Source: Cellulomonas denverensis
Lineage (GTDB): Bacteria; Actinomycetota; Actinomycetes; Actinomycetales; Cellulomonadaceae
Reading direction: 5' to 3'
Length of the DNA stretch: 64,000 bases
Assembly: GCF_012396125.1 (NCBI RefSeq)
Contig: NZ_JAAXOX010000003.1
Coordinates: 465,877-529,876, forward strand
Shown one piece after another: positions 10,010 through 18,624 of the stretch (the first letter of the stretch is position 1; each line of letters opens with the position of its first letter). The notes under the pieces were generated by a model. The model was not told where the DNA came from and made no database searches. It saw nothing but the letters and a program-made list of their open reading frames with translations. A program made the position numbers and the translations under genes.

Positions 10010-11584
10010 TCAGTCCGCGGCCGGGCGCGCCGGGAACCCGGTCTTGTGCCGGATCACCCGGTCCGGCAGCCCGGCGACGAACCGGTCCCACGGCTTCTGC
10101 GCACCGCGGAACCCGCCCGTGACGATCGACACCACCCCGCCCTGCCAGGTCACGACCTCCCATGCGCCGTCGTCGTCCCGGCCGACCAGGGCGATGTCCT
10201 CCACCCGGATCCGGGCGGCGATGTCGATCAGCACCAGCTGATTCCGGCCGATCGCCAGATCTATCCCGCGCCACGGCGACCAGAACTTCCCGCGGTGGAT
10301 GCTGGTGCGGACGTCGAACAGGCTGCCTGGCCCGTCCGGGTTCCCGTCCGTGACCAGATCGGCGCGGATCTCCTTGGTCGACATGCCGCGGTAGTGGGAC
10401 AGCCCGGGGCGCGGGGTCAGGCCGAGTCCCTCCAGCGCCTCCTCGGTCTCCGGCAGCAGGCCGACCCGGCCCGGGACCACCAGCAGCAGGGTGCCGGCGA
10501 TGCCGCCCAGCACCTCGCGCACCTGGTCCGCGGTGCCGATCTCCAGCGCGGCCAGCAGGTCGGCGGTGGTCGGGGTGGGCCAGCCGCGCAGCTCGTTCTC
10601 CGCGGTGGTGATCAGTGCGGTCAGCGCCGTGTCGGTGGACCGGAGCCGGGCGCGTAGGGTCGCGCGGGCGTGGTCGAGCAGCTCCTGATCCGGCCCGTGC
10701 GCGACCAGGTCTGCCAGTACCTGCCGGGCCAGCAGCACCGTCTCGTCCACCGCGGTGTCCTGCGGGTCCAGCATCAGGCTCCAGTGCGCGCTCTCCGGTC
10801 CGGTCCACAGCGCGACCAGCTCCACCGCGTACACCAGCCCACGCTCCAGACGCAGGCGCCGGGTCATCGCCTCCTCCAGCACCGTGGCGGCGAGCTGGCG
10901 CCGCTGCACCGGGGCATCCACCAGGAAGGACAGGCCGAGCGTCTCCCCGGTGCCCACCGCGAACGCGGGGGTCGGGCCTGGCAGGGGAGCGGGCTCGGGC
11001 GTGCGGGCTGGCACCGGTCCGGGCGGCACCGCCGCCGACAGCCCCTCCGGCGGCCGGGTGCTGAACACCAGCCGGGCGTTCCCGGTGGTCAGCCAGTGGG
11101 CGGCGAAGGCGTGCACATCCGCAGCGGTCAGGGCGGGCAGTGCGGCGTGACCCAGGTCGATCGCCCCCAGACCGGTGGGACCCCAGCGGTGCGAGAAGCC
11201 GTCGGCGGTGGCGTACACCCCCTCCGCGCCGATCTCGGTGACGATGGTGGCCCGCTCGGCGGCGACCTCCTCCTCGGTTACGGTGGCGAGCCCGGCCACC
11301 GCATCGCCGACCCGGCGCAGGAAGTCGCTCACGTCCTCGTCGCAGCCGGCGGCGTAGAAGACCATCGAGTCGGGGGAGGAGGACGCGTTGTGCTCGGTGG
11401 CCACCCGGCCGACCCGACGCATCACCAGGTGCTCGACCAGATGGTGCAGCCCGGTCAGCTCCGGCGGCAGATCGCGCTGCCCGACGCCGAAGACCAGGAA
11501 GCCGCGCGCATCGCCCGGCACCTGCGCCCACAGCGTCCTGATCCCGGACAGCTCGGTGCGGGCGGGTTCGTGCTGGACCGTCAC
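10010..11584 (-). CDS. M16 (insulinase/pitrilysin) family peptidase-like protein
   Basis: 524 residues from GTG 11584, preceded by GAGGAGAG. The inverted zinc motif HLVEH (HxxEH) is present near residue 40, with a matching downstream Glu segment ([16 protein letters not shown]), so the catalytic set looks complete. M16 N- and C-domains span to about residue 400. The last ~110 residues (from about [15 protein letters not shown]) form an extra domain I do not recognise. It is transcribed convergently to the amidohydrolase and divergently from rpsP. A second, more canonical M16 peptidase is at 51964. The open frame extends upstream to 11824, but that part overlaps the rpsP promoter and looks non-coding. 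Confidence 0.85.
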   Translation of the reverse strand: MTVQHEPARTELSGIRTLWAQVPGDARGFLVFGVGQRDLPPELTGLHHLVEHLVMRRVGRVATEHNASSSPDSMVFYAAGCDEDVSDFLRRVGDAVAGLATVTEEEVAAERATIVTEIGAEGVYATADGFSHRWGPTGLGAIDLGHAALPALTAADVHAFAAHWLTTGNARLVFSTRPPEGLSAAVPPGPVPARTPEPAPLPGPTPAFAVGTGETLGLSFLVDAPVQRRQLAATVLEEAMTRRLRLERGLVYAVELVALWTGPESAHWSLMLDPQDTAVDETVLLARQVLADLVAHGPDQELLDHARATLRARLRSTDTALTALITTAENELRGWPTPTTADLLAALEIGTADQVREVLGGIAGTLLLVVPGRVGLLPETEEALEGLGLTPRPGLSHYRGMSTKEIRADLVTDGNPDGPGSLFDVRTSIHRGKFWSPWRGIDLAIGRNQLVLIDIAARIRVEDIALVGRDDDGAWEVVTWQGGVVSIVTGGFRGAQKPWDRFVAGLPDRVIRHKTGFPARPAAD

Positions 11585-11608
11585 GGTCGTCCTCTCCTCG
11601 GGGCGCAC

Positions 11609-11614
11609 ACGGTA
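11609..11614 (-). promoter_or_regulatory. Candidate -10 for the minus-strand M16 gene
   Basis: On the minus strand the hexamer reads TACCGT. It lies about 25 nt before the GTG, leaving room for a short leader carrying the GAGGAGAG ribosome binding site. Confidence 0.4.
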
Positions 11615-11682
11615 ACGTCGGCTCCGGCCACCTGCCCCGGGACCCGGCCCCTGTTCAGCCATCCGGCGCAGCGCGCCAGGGG

Positions 11683-11712
11683 TTGGGAGCACTGGCGCGG
11701 GTCTGGCACAAT
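11683..11712 (+). promoter_or_regulatory. rpsP operon promoter
   Basis: TTGGGA (11683-11688), an 18-nt spacer and CACAAT (11707-11712) make a sigma-A-type promoter. The leader would start near 11719 and run about 120 nt to the rpsP GTG, with AGGAGAG ahead of the start. Confidence 0.55.
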
Positions 11713-11841
11713 GGCCTGCTGTACTCGGCTCCCGCGGCCCCTCTACCCGCGCGATGCTGTGACACACAGGCAGGACCGCCACCGCATGCCCCACGTGCGC
11801 ACCGGCCCCGCCGCCCCACATCAACCAGGAGAGACCACCCC

Positions 11842-12273
11842 GTGGCCACCAAGATTCGCCTGAAGCGCCTCGGCAAGATCCGTGCGCCGTACTACCGCGT
11901 CGTCGTCGCCGACTCCCGCACCAAGCGGGACGGTCGTGTGATCGAGGAGATCGGCAAGTACCACCCCACCGAGGAGCCCTCGCTGATCGAGATCTCCTCC
12001 GAGCGGGCCCAGTACTGGCTGTCCGTCGGCGCCCAGCCGACCGAGCAGGTCATGGCGCTGCTCAAGGTGACCGGCGACTGGCAGAAGTTCAAGGGCCTGC
12101 CGGGCGCCGAGGGCACCCTGCGCACCAAGGCCGCCACGGCCGACGTGAAGGCCGCCGTCGACGCGGTCGCCGCCGACGCCGAGAAGGCCAAGGCCAAGGC
12201 TGCCGAGAAGAAGGCTGCCGCTCCGGCCGAGGAGACCGCGACCGAGGCTCCGGCCGAGGACGAGCAGGCCTGA
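11842..12273 (+). CDS. rpsP: 30S ribosomal protein S16
   Basis: Small-subunit protein needed for 30S assembly. 143 residues from GTG 11842, chosen for the upstream AGGAGAG and the conserved start [19 protein letters not shown]. The S16 fold occupies about residues 1-90; the rest is an Ala/Lys/Glu-rich tail ([19 protein letters not shown]) common in actinobacterial S16. The stop overlaps the start of the KH gene (TGATG). It heads the rpsP-KH-rimM-trmD cluster. Confidence 0.98.
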   Translation: MATKIRLKRLGKIRAPYYRVVVADSRTKRDGRVIEEIGKYHPTEEPSLIEISSERAQYWLSVGAQPTEQVMALLKVTGDWQKFKGLPGAEGTLRTKAATADVKAAVDAVAADAEKAKAKAAEKKAAAPAEETATEAPAEDEQA

Positions 12274-12512
12274 TGCTCGCCGACGCGCTCGAGCACCTGG
12301 TCCGCGGGATCGTCGACCACCCGGACGACGTGCGGGTGGACGCCCGTGCGCTGCGCCGCGGCGACCTGCTCGAGGTCCGGGTCCACCCCGACGACCTCGG
12401 CCGCGTGATCGGGCGTGGCGGCCGGACGGCCCGCGCCCTGCGCACCGTCGTCGGCGCGCTGTCCACCGATGGCCCGGTCCGGGTCGACGTCGTGGACGTC
12501 GCCCGGCGCTGA
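12273..12512 (+). CDS. khpA: KH-domain RNA-binding protein (KhpA/YlqC-like)
   Basis: 79 residues, a single KH domain of the UPF0109 family. The GxxG loop is visible in GRVIGRGGRTARALRTV. The ATG at 12273 overlaps the rpsP stop. In Firmicutes the homologue acts in RNA metabolism and cell-division control; in actinobacteria it is always between rpsP and rimM. A role in ribosome or RNA maturation is inferred from this context. Confidence 0.95.
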   Translation: MLADALEHLVRGIVDHPDDVRVDARALRRGDLLEVRVHPDDLGRVIGRGGRTARALRTVVGALSTDGPVRVDVVDVARR

Positions 12513-12525
12513 GCGCACCGCCGTG

Positions 12526-12564
12526 ACAGGCCCGGCCCCCGCCACCGGTGGGGTCCGGGCCTGT
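12526..12564 (+). other. Intercistronic hairpin between the KH gene and rimM
   Basis: Arms ACAGGCCCGGCCCC and GGGGTCCGGGCCTGT pair over about 14 bp with one bulged base and an 11-nt loop. There is no U-tract. It lies wholly between two genes of the same operon, so it may be an attenuator, a processing site or an RNA stabiliser. Confidence 0.5.
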
Positions 12565-12590
12565 GCCATGCCGACACCGAGGAGCACCCC

Positions 12591-13136
12591 ATGCAGTTGA
12601 CCGTCGCCCGGATCGGCCGCGCCCACGGACTGCGCGGCGAGGTTGCGCTCGACCTGCGCACCGACGACCCGCAGGCACGCCTGGCGGTCGGCACGGTGCT
12701 GCCCACCGATCCCGCCGACCGCGGACCGCTCACCGTCGCGCGCACCCGCACCCAGCAGGGCCGGTGGTACGTCCAGTTCGCGGAGGTCGCGGACCGCACC
12801 GCCGCCGAGGACCTGCGCGGGGTGTCGCTGGTGGTGGACGTGGCCGACGACGAGGGCGAGGACGACGCCTGGTACCCGCACGAACTGGCCGGGTTGCGCG
12901 CCGAGCACGTGGACGGCCGGCTGCTGGGCGAGATCACCGGCCTGGAGCATCTGCCCGCGCAGGACGTGCTGGTGCTGCGCGAGCCGGACGGCAGCCGCAC
13001 CCTGGTGCCCTTCGTCCGGGCGATCGTGCCGGTGGTGGACGTCCCCGGTGGCCGGGTGCTGATCGACCCGCCGGGTGGACTGTTGGCCTCCGACGCGCAG
13101 AACCTGGTGATCAGCGAGGAGACCGCGGGCGAATGA
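12591..13136 (+). CDS. rimM: Ribosome maturation factor RimM
   Basis: 16S rRNA processing factor that binds S19 during 30S head assembly. 181 residues. The N-terminal domain begins with [18 protein letters not shown] (GRAHGLRGE is the RimM signature). The C-terminal PRC-barrel holds [12 protein letters not shown] and [14 protein letters not shown]. The start ATG 12591 has GAGGAG 8 nt upstream. Its last bases overlap trmD (ATGA), the usual coupling. Confidence 0.96.
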   Translation: MQLTVARIGRAHGLRGEVALDLRTDDPQARLAVGTVLPTDPADRGPLTVARTRTQQGRWYVQFAEVADRTAAEDLRGVSLVVDVADDEGEDDAWYPHELAGLRAEHVDGRLLGEITGLEHLPAQDVLVLREPDGSRTLVPFVRAIVPVVDVPGGRVLIDPPGGLLASDAQNLVISEETAGE

Positions 13137-13930
13137 GGATCGACGTCGTCACGATCTTCCCGGACTACCTGGCACCGCTGTCGCTGTCGCTGGTCGGGAA
13201 GGCCCGCACCTCCGGCATCCTCGACCTGCGGGTGCACGACCTGCGGGACTGGACCGCCGACCGGCACCGGACGGTGGACGACACCCCGTTCGGCGGTGGC
13301 GCGGGGATGGTGATGCGCCCGGACATCTGGGGCGCCGCGCTGGACGACCTGCTGGACGAGGGCGCGCACCTGCTGCTGCCCACGCCGTCCGGCGCCCCGC
13401 TCACCCAGCGGCAGGCCGAGTCGCTGGCCACCGCGGACGAGCACCTGGTGATCGCCTGCGGCCGCTACGAGGGGATCGACGCCCGGGTGGCCGAGCACTA
13501 CGCCGCGCGCGGGGTGCGGGTCAGCGAGTACTCGCTCGGCGACTACGTGCTCAACGGCGGCGAGGTGGCCGCGCTGGTGCTGATCGAGGCGGTGGCACGG
13601 CTGCTGCCCGGGGTGGTCGGCAACCCACACTCGCTGGTGGAGGAGTCGCACGGCGAGGCCGGACTGCTGGAGTACCCGGTCTACACCAAGCCGCCGGTCT
13701 GGCGGGACGCCGAGGTGCCCGAGGTGCTGCTGTCCGGTCACCACGGCAAGGTCGAGCGCTGGCGGCGGGACCAGGCGCTGGCCCGCACGGCCGCGCGACG
13801 GCCCGATCTGCTGCGGCGGCTGGACCCGGCGGTGCTGGACAAGAAGGACCGGGCCACGCTCGCGGAACTGGGCTGGGCGATCGGCGCGGACGGGCCGTTT
13901 CCGGCCGGGCCGCAGACTGTGGCAGACTAG
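13133..13930 (+). CDS. trmD: tRNA (guanine37-N1)-methyltransferase TrmD
   Basis: SAM-dependent methyltransferase making m1G37 in tRNA, which prevents +1 frameshifting. 265 residues. SPOUT-fold motifs are present: [14 protein letters not shown] at the N-terminus, [12 protein letters not shown], the knot region [18 protein letters not shown], and [17 protein letters not shown]. The start is the ATG overlapping the rimM stop. The stop TAG at 13928 sits inside a 9-bp hairpin (13918-13964). Confidence 0.97.
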   Translation: MRIDVVTIFPDYLAPLSLSLVGKARTSGILDLRVHDLRDWTADRHRTVDDTPFGGGAGMVMRPDIWGAALDDLLDEGAHLLLPTPSGAPLTQRQAESLATADEHLVIACGRYEGIDARVAEHYAARGVRVSEYSLGDYVLNGGEVAALVLIEAVARLLPGVVGNPHSLVEESHGEAGLLEYPVYTKPPVWRDAEVPEVLLSGHHGKVERWRRDQALARTAARRPDLLRRLDPAVLDKKDRATLAELGWAIGADGPFPAGPQTVAD

Positions 13931-14089
13931 TGCGCTGGTGCGCGTAGGCCGCGTCTCTGCCACAGGGGAGACGATCACGACCGCCCGACGGGCCGCACAC
14001 CGCAACGATGCCCACTTCCGGCACGGGTCCCTGCACCGGTGCCGACGATGACGCACGTGACCTGTGGCACGGCGGGAAAGTGAAACGAG
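13918..14089 (+). promoter_or_regulatory. Structured trmD-rplS junction / rplS leader
   Basis: TGTGGCAGA (13918-13926) pairs perfectly with TCTGCCACA (13956-13964). The loop holds a smaller GCGC-TGGT-GCGC stem. A further CGGCAC/GTGCCG pair lies around 14019-14044. No convincing -10/-35 or T-run is seen in the 159 nt before rplS. It could be a weak terminator or a ribosomal-protein leader. Confidence 0.35.
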
Positions 14090-14455
14090 ATGTCCCACCT
14101 GCTCGACAGTGTCGACGCCGCCTCGCTGCGCACCGACATCCCGGACTTCCGTGCCGGTGACACCCTCAAGGTGAACGTCAAGGTCGTCGAGGGCAACCGC
14201 TCCCGCGTCCAGCTCTTCCAGGGCGTGGTCATCGCCCGCCAGGGCGACGGCATCCGCGAGACGTTCACCGTCCGCAAGGTCTCCTTCGGCGTCGGCGTGG
14301 AGCGGACCTTCCCGGTGCACTCCCCGACGATCGAGTCGATCGAGGTCGCCACCCGCGGTGACGTGCGTCGCGCGAAGCTGTACTACCTGCGCAACCTGCG
14401 CGGCAAGAAGGCGAAGATCAAGGAGAAGCGCGACACCCCGGCCAAGAAGGCCTGA
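14090..14455 (+). CDS. rplS: 50S ribosomal protein L19
   Basis: Large-subunit protein at the 30S interface. 121 residues, full length. It contains the L19 core [32 protein letters not shown] and a basic C-terminus ([20 protein letters not shown]). The ATG at 14090 is the only start that fits the family N-terminus; the ribosome binding site is weak (GGGAAAG). A strong hairpin terminator follows. Confidence 0.98.
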   Translation: MSHLLDSVDAASLRTDIPDFRAGDTLKVNVKVVEGNRSRVQLFQGVVIARQGDGIRETFTVRKVSFGVGVERTFPVHSPTIESIEVATRGDVRRAKLYYLRNLRGKKAKIKEKRDTPAKKA

Positions 14456-14476
14456 GTCGCGGCACTCCTGCTCCAT

Positions 14477-14508
14477 GGGGGCGGTCACCGGTGACGGTGA
14501 CCGCCCCC
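14477..14508 (+). terminator. rplS terminator hairpin
   Basis: Perfect 14-bp stem (GGGGGCGGTCACCG with its complement) and a GTGA loop, starting 21 nt after the rplS stop. No U-tract follows. Confidence 0.65.
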
Positions 14509-14584
14509 GTGGCATGTCCGGGGAGGTTGCGTGTGGGTGCCGGAATCGCGCGCGCAGGGTTGGGCGGGTGACCTGCGCACGTGG

Positions 14585-14590
14585 CACAGT
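14585..14590 (+). promoter_or_regulatory. Candidate -10 for a leaderless lepB transcript
   Basis: CACAGT ends 6 nt before the GTG at 14597. No Shine-Dalgarno sequence is present. Confidence 0.4.
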
Positions 14591-14596
14591 GTGCGG

Positions 14597-15361
14597 GTGA
14601 CGCACCAGGACGCCAGCACCGGGGACGAGTCGGCCCCCACCACCGGGGACGCGGCGGTCCCCACCCCCGCCACCCGCCGGCAGAACCGCCGTCCGCGCAA
14701 TCCGGTGCTGGGCTTCCTGCGTGAGGTCGCGATCATCCTGGTCAGCGCGATCGTGCTGTCCTGGGTGGTCAAGACCTTCCTCGCCCAGGCATTCTTCATC
14801 CCCAGCGCGTCGATGCACGACACTCTGCTGGAGGGCGACCGGGTGCTGGTCAGCAAGCTGGTGCCCGAGCCGCTGGACGTGCACCGCGGCGACATCGTGG
14901 TGTTCGCCGACCCGGGCGGCTGGCTGCCCGCCGAGGAGCAGGTGGACACCAATGCGGTGCAGGACGTGCTGATCGCGGTCGGCCTGATGCCCCAGCAGTC
15001 CGAGGACCACCTGATCAAGCGGGTGATCGGCCTGCCCGGCGATCACGTGGTCTCCGCCGGCGACGGGTCGCCGCTCGAGGTCAACGGCGTGGCCATCGAC
15101 GAGAGCGCCTACCTGGCCCCCGGCGCGATCCCGAGCCAGATCGCCTTCGACGTGATCGTGCCCGAGGACTCGCTGTGGGTGATGGGGGACAACCGTCAGG
15201 AGTCGGCCGACTCCCGGTTCCACATGGGCGACCCGGGCGGGGGTGCGATCCCGATGGACACCGTCGTGGGCACCGCCTTCGTCAAGCTGTGGCCGCTGGA
15301 CCGGATGGGCCTGCTCCGCAACCCCGGGGACGTCTTCGCGGACGTGCCCGACCCGTCGTGA
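14597..15361 (+). CDS. lepB: Signal peptidase I
   Basis: Membrane serine protease that removes signal peptides from exported proteins. 254 residues from GTG 14597; in-frame GTG 14591 and the frame back to 14531 are alternatives. A cytoplasmic Pro/Thr-rich tail leads into one membrane helix ([19 protein letters not shown]). The catalytic Ser is in [12 protein letters not shown], the catalytic Lys in [12 protein letters not shown], and the box E motif is [12 protein letters not shown] second C-terminal membrane helix is absent, as usual for Gram-positives. The stop overlaps the rnhB start. Confidence 0.95.
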   Translation: MTHQDASTGDESAPTTGDAAVPTPATRRQNRRPRNPVLGFLREVAIILVSAIVLSWVVKTFLAQAFFIPSASMHDTLLEGDRVLVSKLVPEPLDVHRGDIVVFADPGGWLPAEEQVDTNAVQDVLIAVGLMPQQSEDHLIKRVIGLPGDHVVSAGDGSPLEVNGVAIDESAYLAPGAIPSQIAFDVIVPEDSLWVMGDNRQESADSRFHMGDPGGGAIPMDTVVGTAFVKLWPLDRMGLLRNPGDVFADVPDPS

Positions 15362-16110
15362 CCGCGACCATGGCCCGCCCCCGGGCGGTGCCGCCGTCGC
15401 TGCGGGTCGAGCGCCAGATGCTCCGGGACGGGGCGACCGCGCTGGCCTGCCTGGACGAGGTCGGCCGCGGCGCGCTGTGCGGCCCGGTCACCATCGGCGT
15501 GGTGGTGGTCACCGCCGACAGCAAGCCCGCACCCGCGGGGGTCCGGGACTCCAAGCTGCTCACCCCGGCGGCCCGGCTGGCCCTGGTGCCGCGGATCCAG
15601 CGCTGGGCGGCCGCCTGGTCGGTCGGTCACGCCGGCCCGGCCGAGATCGACGAGTACGGCATCATCGCGGCCCTGCGGCTGGCCGGGCAGCGGGCGCTGG
15701 ACGGGCTCGCCCTGACCCCCGACGCGGCGCTGCTGGACGGCAACCACGACTACCTGTCGCCGCCGGCCCAGGGCACGCTGTTCGACGACGGGCCGGTGCT
15801 GCCCGCACCGGTCTGCGCGGTGCCGCCGGTGACCACGATGATCAAGGCGGACATGAAGTGCGCTGCGGTGGCCGCCGCCAGCGTGCTGGCCAAGACCACC
15901 CGGGACGCCCTGCTGCTCGAACTGGCCGCCGAGCACCCGGAGTACGGCTGGCACGACAACAAGGGCTACGCCTCGGCCGAGCACGTGGACGCGCTGCGGC
16001 GGCTCGGCCCGACGGTGCACCACCGGCGGTCCTGGCGGCTGCCCGGGGTCGGCGAGGAGGCCGCCGAGGCCGTGCGGACCGAGGTCGCCGGCGCGGTGCC
16101 GGTGCTCTGA
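15358..16110 (+). CDS. rnhB: Ribonuclease HII
   Basis: Removes misincorporated ribonucleotides and RNA primers from DNA. 250 residues from GTG 15358 (GTGA overlap with lepB); an in-frame ATG at 15370 is an equally likely start. Catalytic acids are visible in [14 protein letters not shown] (Asp-Glu pair), LLDGNHDYL and [22 protein letters not shown]. The H-G region is [14 protein letters not shown]. Complete and canonical. Confidence 0.95.
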   Translation: MTATMARPRAVPPSLRVERQMLRDGATALACLDEVGRGALCGPVTIGVVVVTADSKPAPAGVRDSKLLTPAARLALVPRIQRWAAAWSVGHAGPAEIDEYGIIAALRLAGQRALDGLALTPDAALLDGNHDYLSPPAQGTLFDDGPVLPAPVCAVPPVTTMIKADMKCAAVAAASVLAKTTRDALLLELAAEHPEYGWHDNKGYASAEHVDALRRLGPTVHHRRSWRLPGVGEEAAEAVRTEVAGAVPVL

Positions 16111-16143
16111 CCGCGTCGATGCGATTCCTCGGGCGGGATGGGC

Positions 16144-16149
16144 GATGAT
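16144..16149 (+). promoter_or_regulatory. Candidate -10 for a leaderless DUF2469 transcript
   Basis: GATGAT ends exactly 6 nt before the GTG at 16156. No ribosome binding site lies between. Confidence 0.4.
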
Positions 16150-16155
16150 GTCCGG

Positions 16156-16479
16156 GTGAGTGCCGAGGATCTGGAGAACTACGAGACCGAGATGGAGCTC
16201 GCGCTCTACCGCGAGTACCGGGACGCGGTCGGCCTGTTCTCGTACGTGGTGGAGACCGAGCGACGGTTCTACCTGGCGAACCACGTCGACCTGCAGGTGC
16301 GGTCCGCGGCCGGCGAGGTCTACTTCGAGCTGACCCTGGCCGACGCCTGGGTGTGGGACGTCTACCGTTCCGCGCGCTTCGTGAAGTCGGTGCGGGTGGT
16401 CACCTTCAAGGACGTGAACGTCGAGGAACTGGTCAAGGCCGACCTCGATTTGGGCGGGGGCAGCGGCTTCGGCCGGTGA
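16156..16479 (+). CDS. DUF2469 family protein
   Basis: 107 residues, an actinobacteria-specific family of unknown function. It is strongly conserved: SAEDLENYETEMELALYREY, VGLFSYVVETERRFYL, and DAWVWDVYRSARFVKSVRVV followed by TFKDVNVEEL. The GTG at 16156 gives the family N-terminus; a longer frame to 16138 adds MGDDVR. It nearly always sits between rnhB and yraN, which suggests a nucleic-acid-related role, but this is inference only. Confidence 0.92.
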   Translation: MSAEDLENYETEMELALYREYRDAVGLFSYVVETERRFYLANHVDLQVRSAAGEVYFELTLADAWVWDVYRSARFVKSVRVVTFKDVNVEELVKADLDLGGGSGFGR

Positions 16480-16596
16480 TCCTCGGGGCGTCGGCTGTCC
16501 ACAGCGCCGATCAGCCCGTGATGGTCCCCAGGCGGCCCTGACCGCCGTGGACCGGCTCCGTCCCGCACCGCCAGCCTCCTGCCAGGAGGTGACGCG

Positions 16597-16953
16597 ATGC
16601 CGGACAGGCGGAGCACGGGACGCCGGGGCGAGGACCTGGCCGCCCGCTGGATCGAGGCCCGCGGCTGGCGGGTGATCGACCGGAACTGGCGCTGCGCCGC
16701 CGGGGAGATCGACCTGGTCGCCCTGGACGGCCGACAGCTGGTGATCGTCGAGGTGAAGACCCGCACCGGGACCGGCTACGGCCATCCCGCCGAGGCGGTC
16801 ACCGATGCCAAGCTGCACCGGCTGCGGCGGCTGGCCGCGCACTGGCTGGCCGCCCACGACGAGCATCCCGCCGGGGTCCGGGTGGACGTGATCGCGGTGC
16901 TGCTGCCACCGGGCGGCCCGGCGCGGATCGAGCTGCTGGCGGGGGAGCGGTGA
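16597..16953 (+). CDS. yraN: YraN family (UPF0102) nuclease-fold protein
   Basis: 118 residues with the PD-(D/E)XK-like core of UPF0102: RRGEDLAARWIEARGW, then GEIDLVALDGRQLVIVEVKT. The Asp of GEIDLV and the Glu-Val-Lys of VEVKT are the putative metal-binding residues. AGGAGGT at 16584-16590 gives a strong start at ATG 16597. It overlaps comM by GTGA. The adjacent comM/dprA genes suggest a link to DNA uptake or recombination; the actual function is unknown. Confidence 0.93.
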   Translation: MPDRRSTGRRGEDLAARWIEARGWRVIDRNWRCAAGEIDLVALDGRQLVIVEVKTRTGTGYGHPAEAVTDAKLHRLRRLAAHWLAAHDEHPAGVRVDVIAVLLPPGGPARIELLAGER

Positions 16954-18482
16954 GCGGGCTCGGCCGGGCGCTGGCCGTCGGGCTGTTGGGGATGACCGCC
17001 CGGGTGGTCGAGGTCGAGGCGCACCTGGCCAGCGCCCTGCCCGCCTTCGTCCTGGTCGGGCTGCCGGACACCTCGCTGTCCGAGGCGAAGGTCCGCGTGC
17101 GGGCCGCAGTGGCCTGCACCGGCCTGGCCTGGCCCGCCCGCCGGATCACCGTCAACCTGACCCCCGCGGCGCTGCCGAAGCACGGACCCGGCTTCGACTT
17201 GGCGATCGCCGTTGCGGTGCTCGGTGCCGCGGGCGCGCTGGACCCCGTCCGGACCCGGGACACCGTGCACCTCGGCGAACTCGGCCTGGACGGGCGGCTG
17301 CGACCGGTGCGCGGCATCCTCCCGGCCGTCGCCGAGGCGGTCGCCCAGGGCCGGTCGCGGGTGGTGGTGCCGGCCGCCGACGTGGCCGAGGCCGAGCTGG
17401 TGCCCGGCGCCCGGGTGTCCGGCTGCGCGAGCCTGGCCGAGGTGGTCCGGCTGCACGGCGGCGAGGCCGACCTCAGCCCGGTGCGCGCCGTCGCGGCGAC
17501 CCGGACCCCCTCCGCCGGACCGGGCCGGGCCGGCGACCTGGCAGACGTGCTCGGCCAGCGCACCGCCCGGCACGCGGTCGAGGTCGCCGCCGCCGGGGGA
17601 CACCACCTGCTGCTCACCGGCCCGCCCGGCGCCGGCAAGACCATGCTCGCCTCCCGGCTGCCCGGCCTGCTGCCCGACCTGGACGAGGCGGAGGCGGTGG
17701 ACGTCAGCGCCGTGCACTCGGTGGCCGGCACCTTCGACCCCGCCGCCGGGCTGATGCACCGGCCGCCCTACGAGGACCCGCACCACACCGCCAGCGCCGC
17801 GAGCATCGTCGGCGGCGGCTCCGGCTGGCCCCGGCCCGGCGCCGCGTCCCGGGCCCATCGCGGCGTGCTGTTCCTGGACGAGGCGCCGGAGTTCAGCACC
17901 CGGGTGCTGCAGACCCTGCGACAGCCACTGGAACACGGCGAGCTGGTGATCCACCGGGCCGCCGGCGCGGTCCGGTTCCCGGCGCGGTTCCAGCTGGTCC
18001 TGGCGGCCAACCCCTGCCCCTGCGGCCGTGCCACCGGCAAGGGCCGGGACTGCGGCTGCACCCCGCAGGAACGGCGCCGGTACCAAGCCCGGCTGGACGG
18101 GCCGCTGCTCGACCGGGTGGACCTCCAGGTGGAGGTCCCCGCCGTGCGGGCGATCGACGGCGCCGCACCCGGCGAGGACACCGCCACCGTCGCCGCTCGG
18201 GTCGCCGCCGCCCGCCGGGCGCAACGTGCCCGCTGGGCCGGCGACCCCTGGCACCTCAACGCCGAGGCCCCCGGTGCCCGGCTGCGCGACCTGCTCGGCC
18301 CGCGGCACGGGCTGCTGGACGACCTGCACCGGGCGCTGGACGCCGGGCGGTTGACCCTGCGCGGCGCCGACCGGGTGCTGCGGATCGCCTGGACCCTCGC
18401 CGACCTGGCCGGTTCCCCGGCCCCGCACCGCGAGGACATCGGCCGGGCGTTGCTGCTGCGGACGCGTGGTGCCGGATCGTGA
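16950..18482 (+). CDS. comM: YifB/ComM-type magnesium chelatase-like AAA+ ATPase
   Basis: AAA+ protein related to ComM, a helicase that promotes branch migration during natural transformation. 510 residues: an N-terminal ChlI-like domain (GLPDTSLSEAKVRVRAAV, HGPGFDLAIAVA), Walker A LLLTGPPGAGKTMLASRLPG, Walker B GVLFLDEAPEF, and a Cys cluster in LAANPCPCGRATGKGRDCGC. The C-terminal Mg-chelatase region is intact. Its final residues GRALLLRTRGAGS were the source of the downstream 71-bp duplication. The GTG start overlaps the yraN stop. Confidence 0.95.
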   Translation: MSGLGRALAVGLLGMTARVVEVEAHLASALPAFVLVGLPDTSLSEAKVRVRAAVACTGLAWPARRITVNLTPAALPKHGPGFDLAIAVAVLGAAGALDPVRTRDTVHLGELGLDGRLRPVRGILPAVAEAVAQGRSRVVVPAADVAEAELVPGARVSGCASLAEVVRLHGGEADLSPVRAVAATRTPSAGPGRAGDLADVLGQRTARHAVEVAAAGGHHLLLTGPPGAGKTMLASRLPGLLPDLDEAEAVDVSAVHSVAGTFDPAAGLMHRPPYEDPHHTASAASIVGGGSGWPRPGAASRAHRGVLFLDEAPEFSTRVLQTLRQPLEHGELVIHRAAGAVRFPARFQLVLAANPCPCGRATGKGRDCGCTPQERRRYQARLDGPLLDRVDLQVEVPAVRAIDGAAPGEDTATVAARVAAARRAQRARWAGDPWHLNAEAPGARLRDLLGPRHGLLDDLHRALDAGRLTLRGADRVLRIAWTLADLAGSPAPHREDIGRALLLRTRGAGS

Positions 18483-18553
18483 GCGGGGTGGCCATCGGCG
18501 CCGAGCTGGTCGGCTGGGCGCTGTTGCTGTGGACCTGGGGAGCCGGGTCGTGA
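18479..18553 (+). CDS. Micro-ORF 1 in the duplicated comM-dprA junction (24 aa)
   Basis: The GTG overlaps the comM stop (GTGA). 24 codons end at TGA 18551-18553, which overlaps the next GTG. The peptide starts MSGVAIGAELVG and ends WALLLWTWGAGS. It is hydrophobic and Trp-rich and long enough for one short membrane helix. It is one repeat unit long and arises from the duplication. Whether the peptide itself matters or only relays translation to dprA is not known. Confidence 0.4.
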   Translation: MSGVAIGAELVGWALLLWTWGAGS

Positions 18554-18624
18554 GCGGGGCGGCCGTCGACGGCGAGCTGTTCGGCTGGGTGCTGTTGCTG
18601 TGGACCTGGGGAGCCGGGTCGTGA
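18550..18624 (+). CDS. Micro-ORF 2 in the duplicated comM-dprA junction (24 aa)
   Basis: Second unit of the tandem duplication: GTG 18550, stop TGA 18622-18624 overlapping the dprA GTG at 18621. The peptide starts MSGAAVDGELFG and ends WVLLLWTWGAGS. The last 10 codons are identical to those of micro-ORF 1, while four of the first 14 encode a different residue. Expression is plausible through coupled termination-reinitiation from comM but unproven. Confidence 0.4.
   Translation: MSGAAVDGELFGWVLLLWTWGAGS

Noticed and set aside
12089..15223. Minus-strand open frame of about 1040 codons opposite rpsP-lepB
   Set aside because: Covers five conserved plus-strand genes and has no recognisable domain.
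16496..16504. TGTCCACAG resembling a DnaA box
   Set aside because: Single copy with no cluster or AT-rich unwinding region; no dnaA/dnaN nearby, so not an origin.
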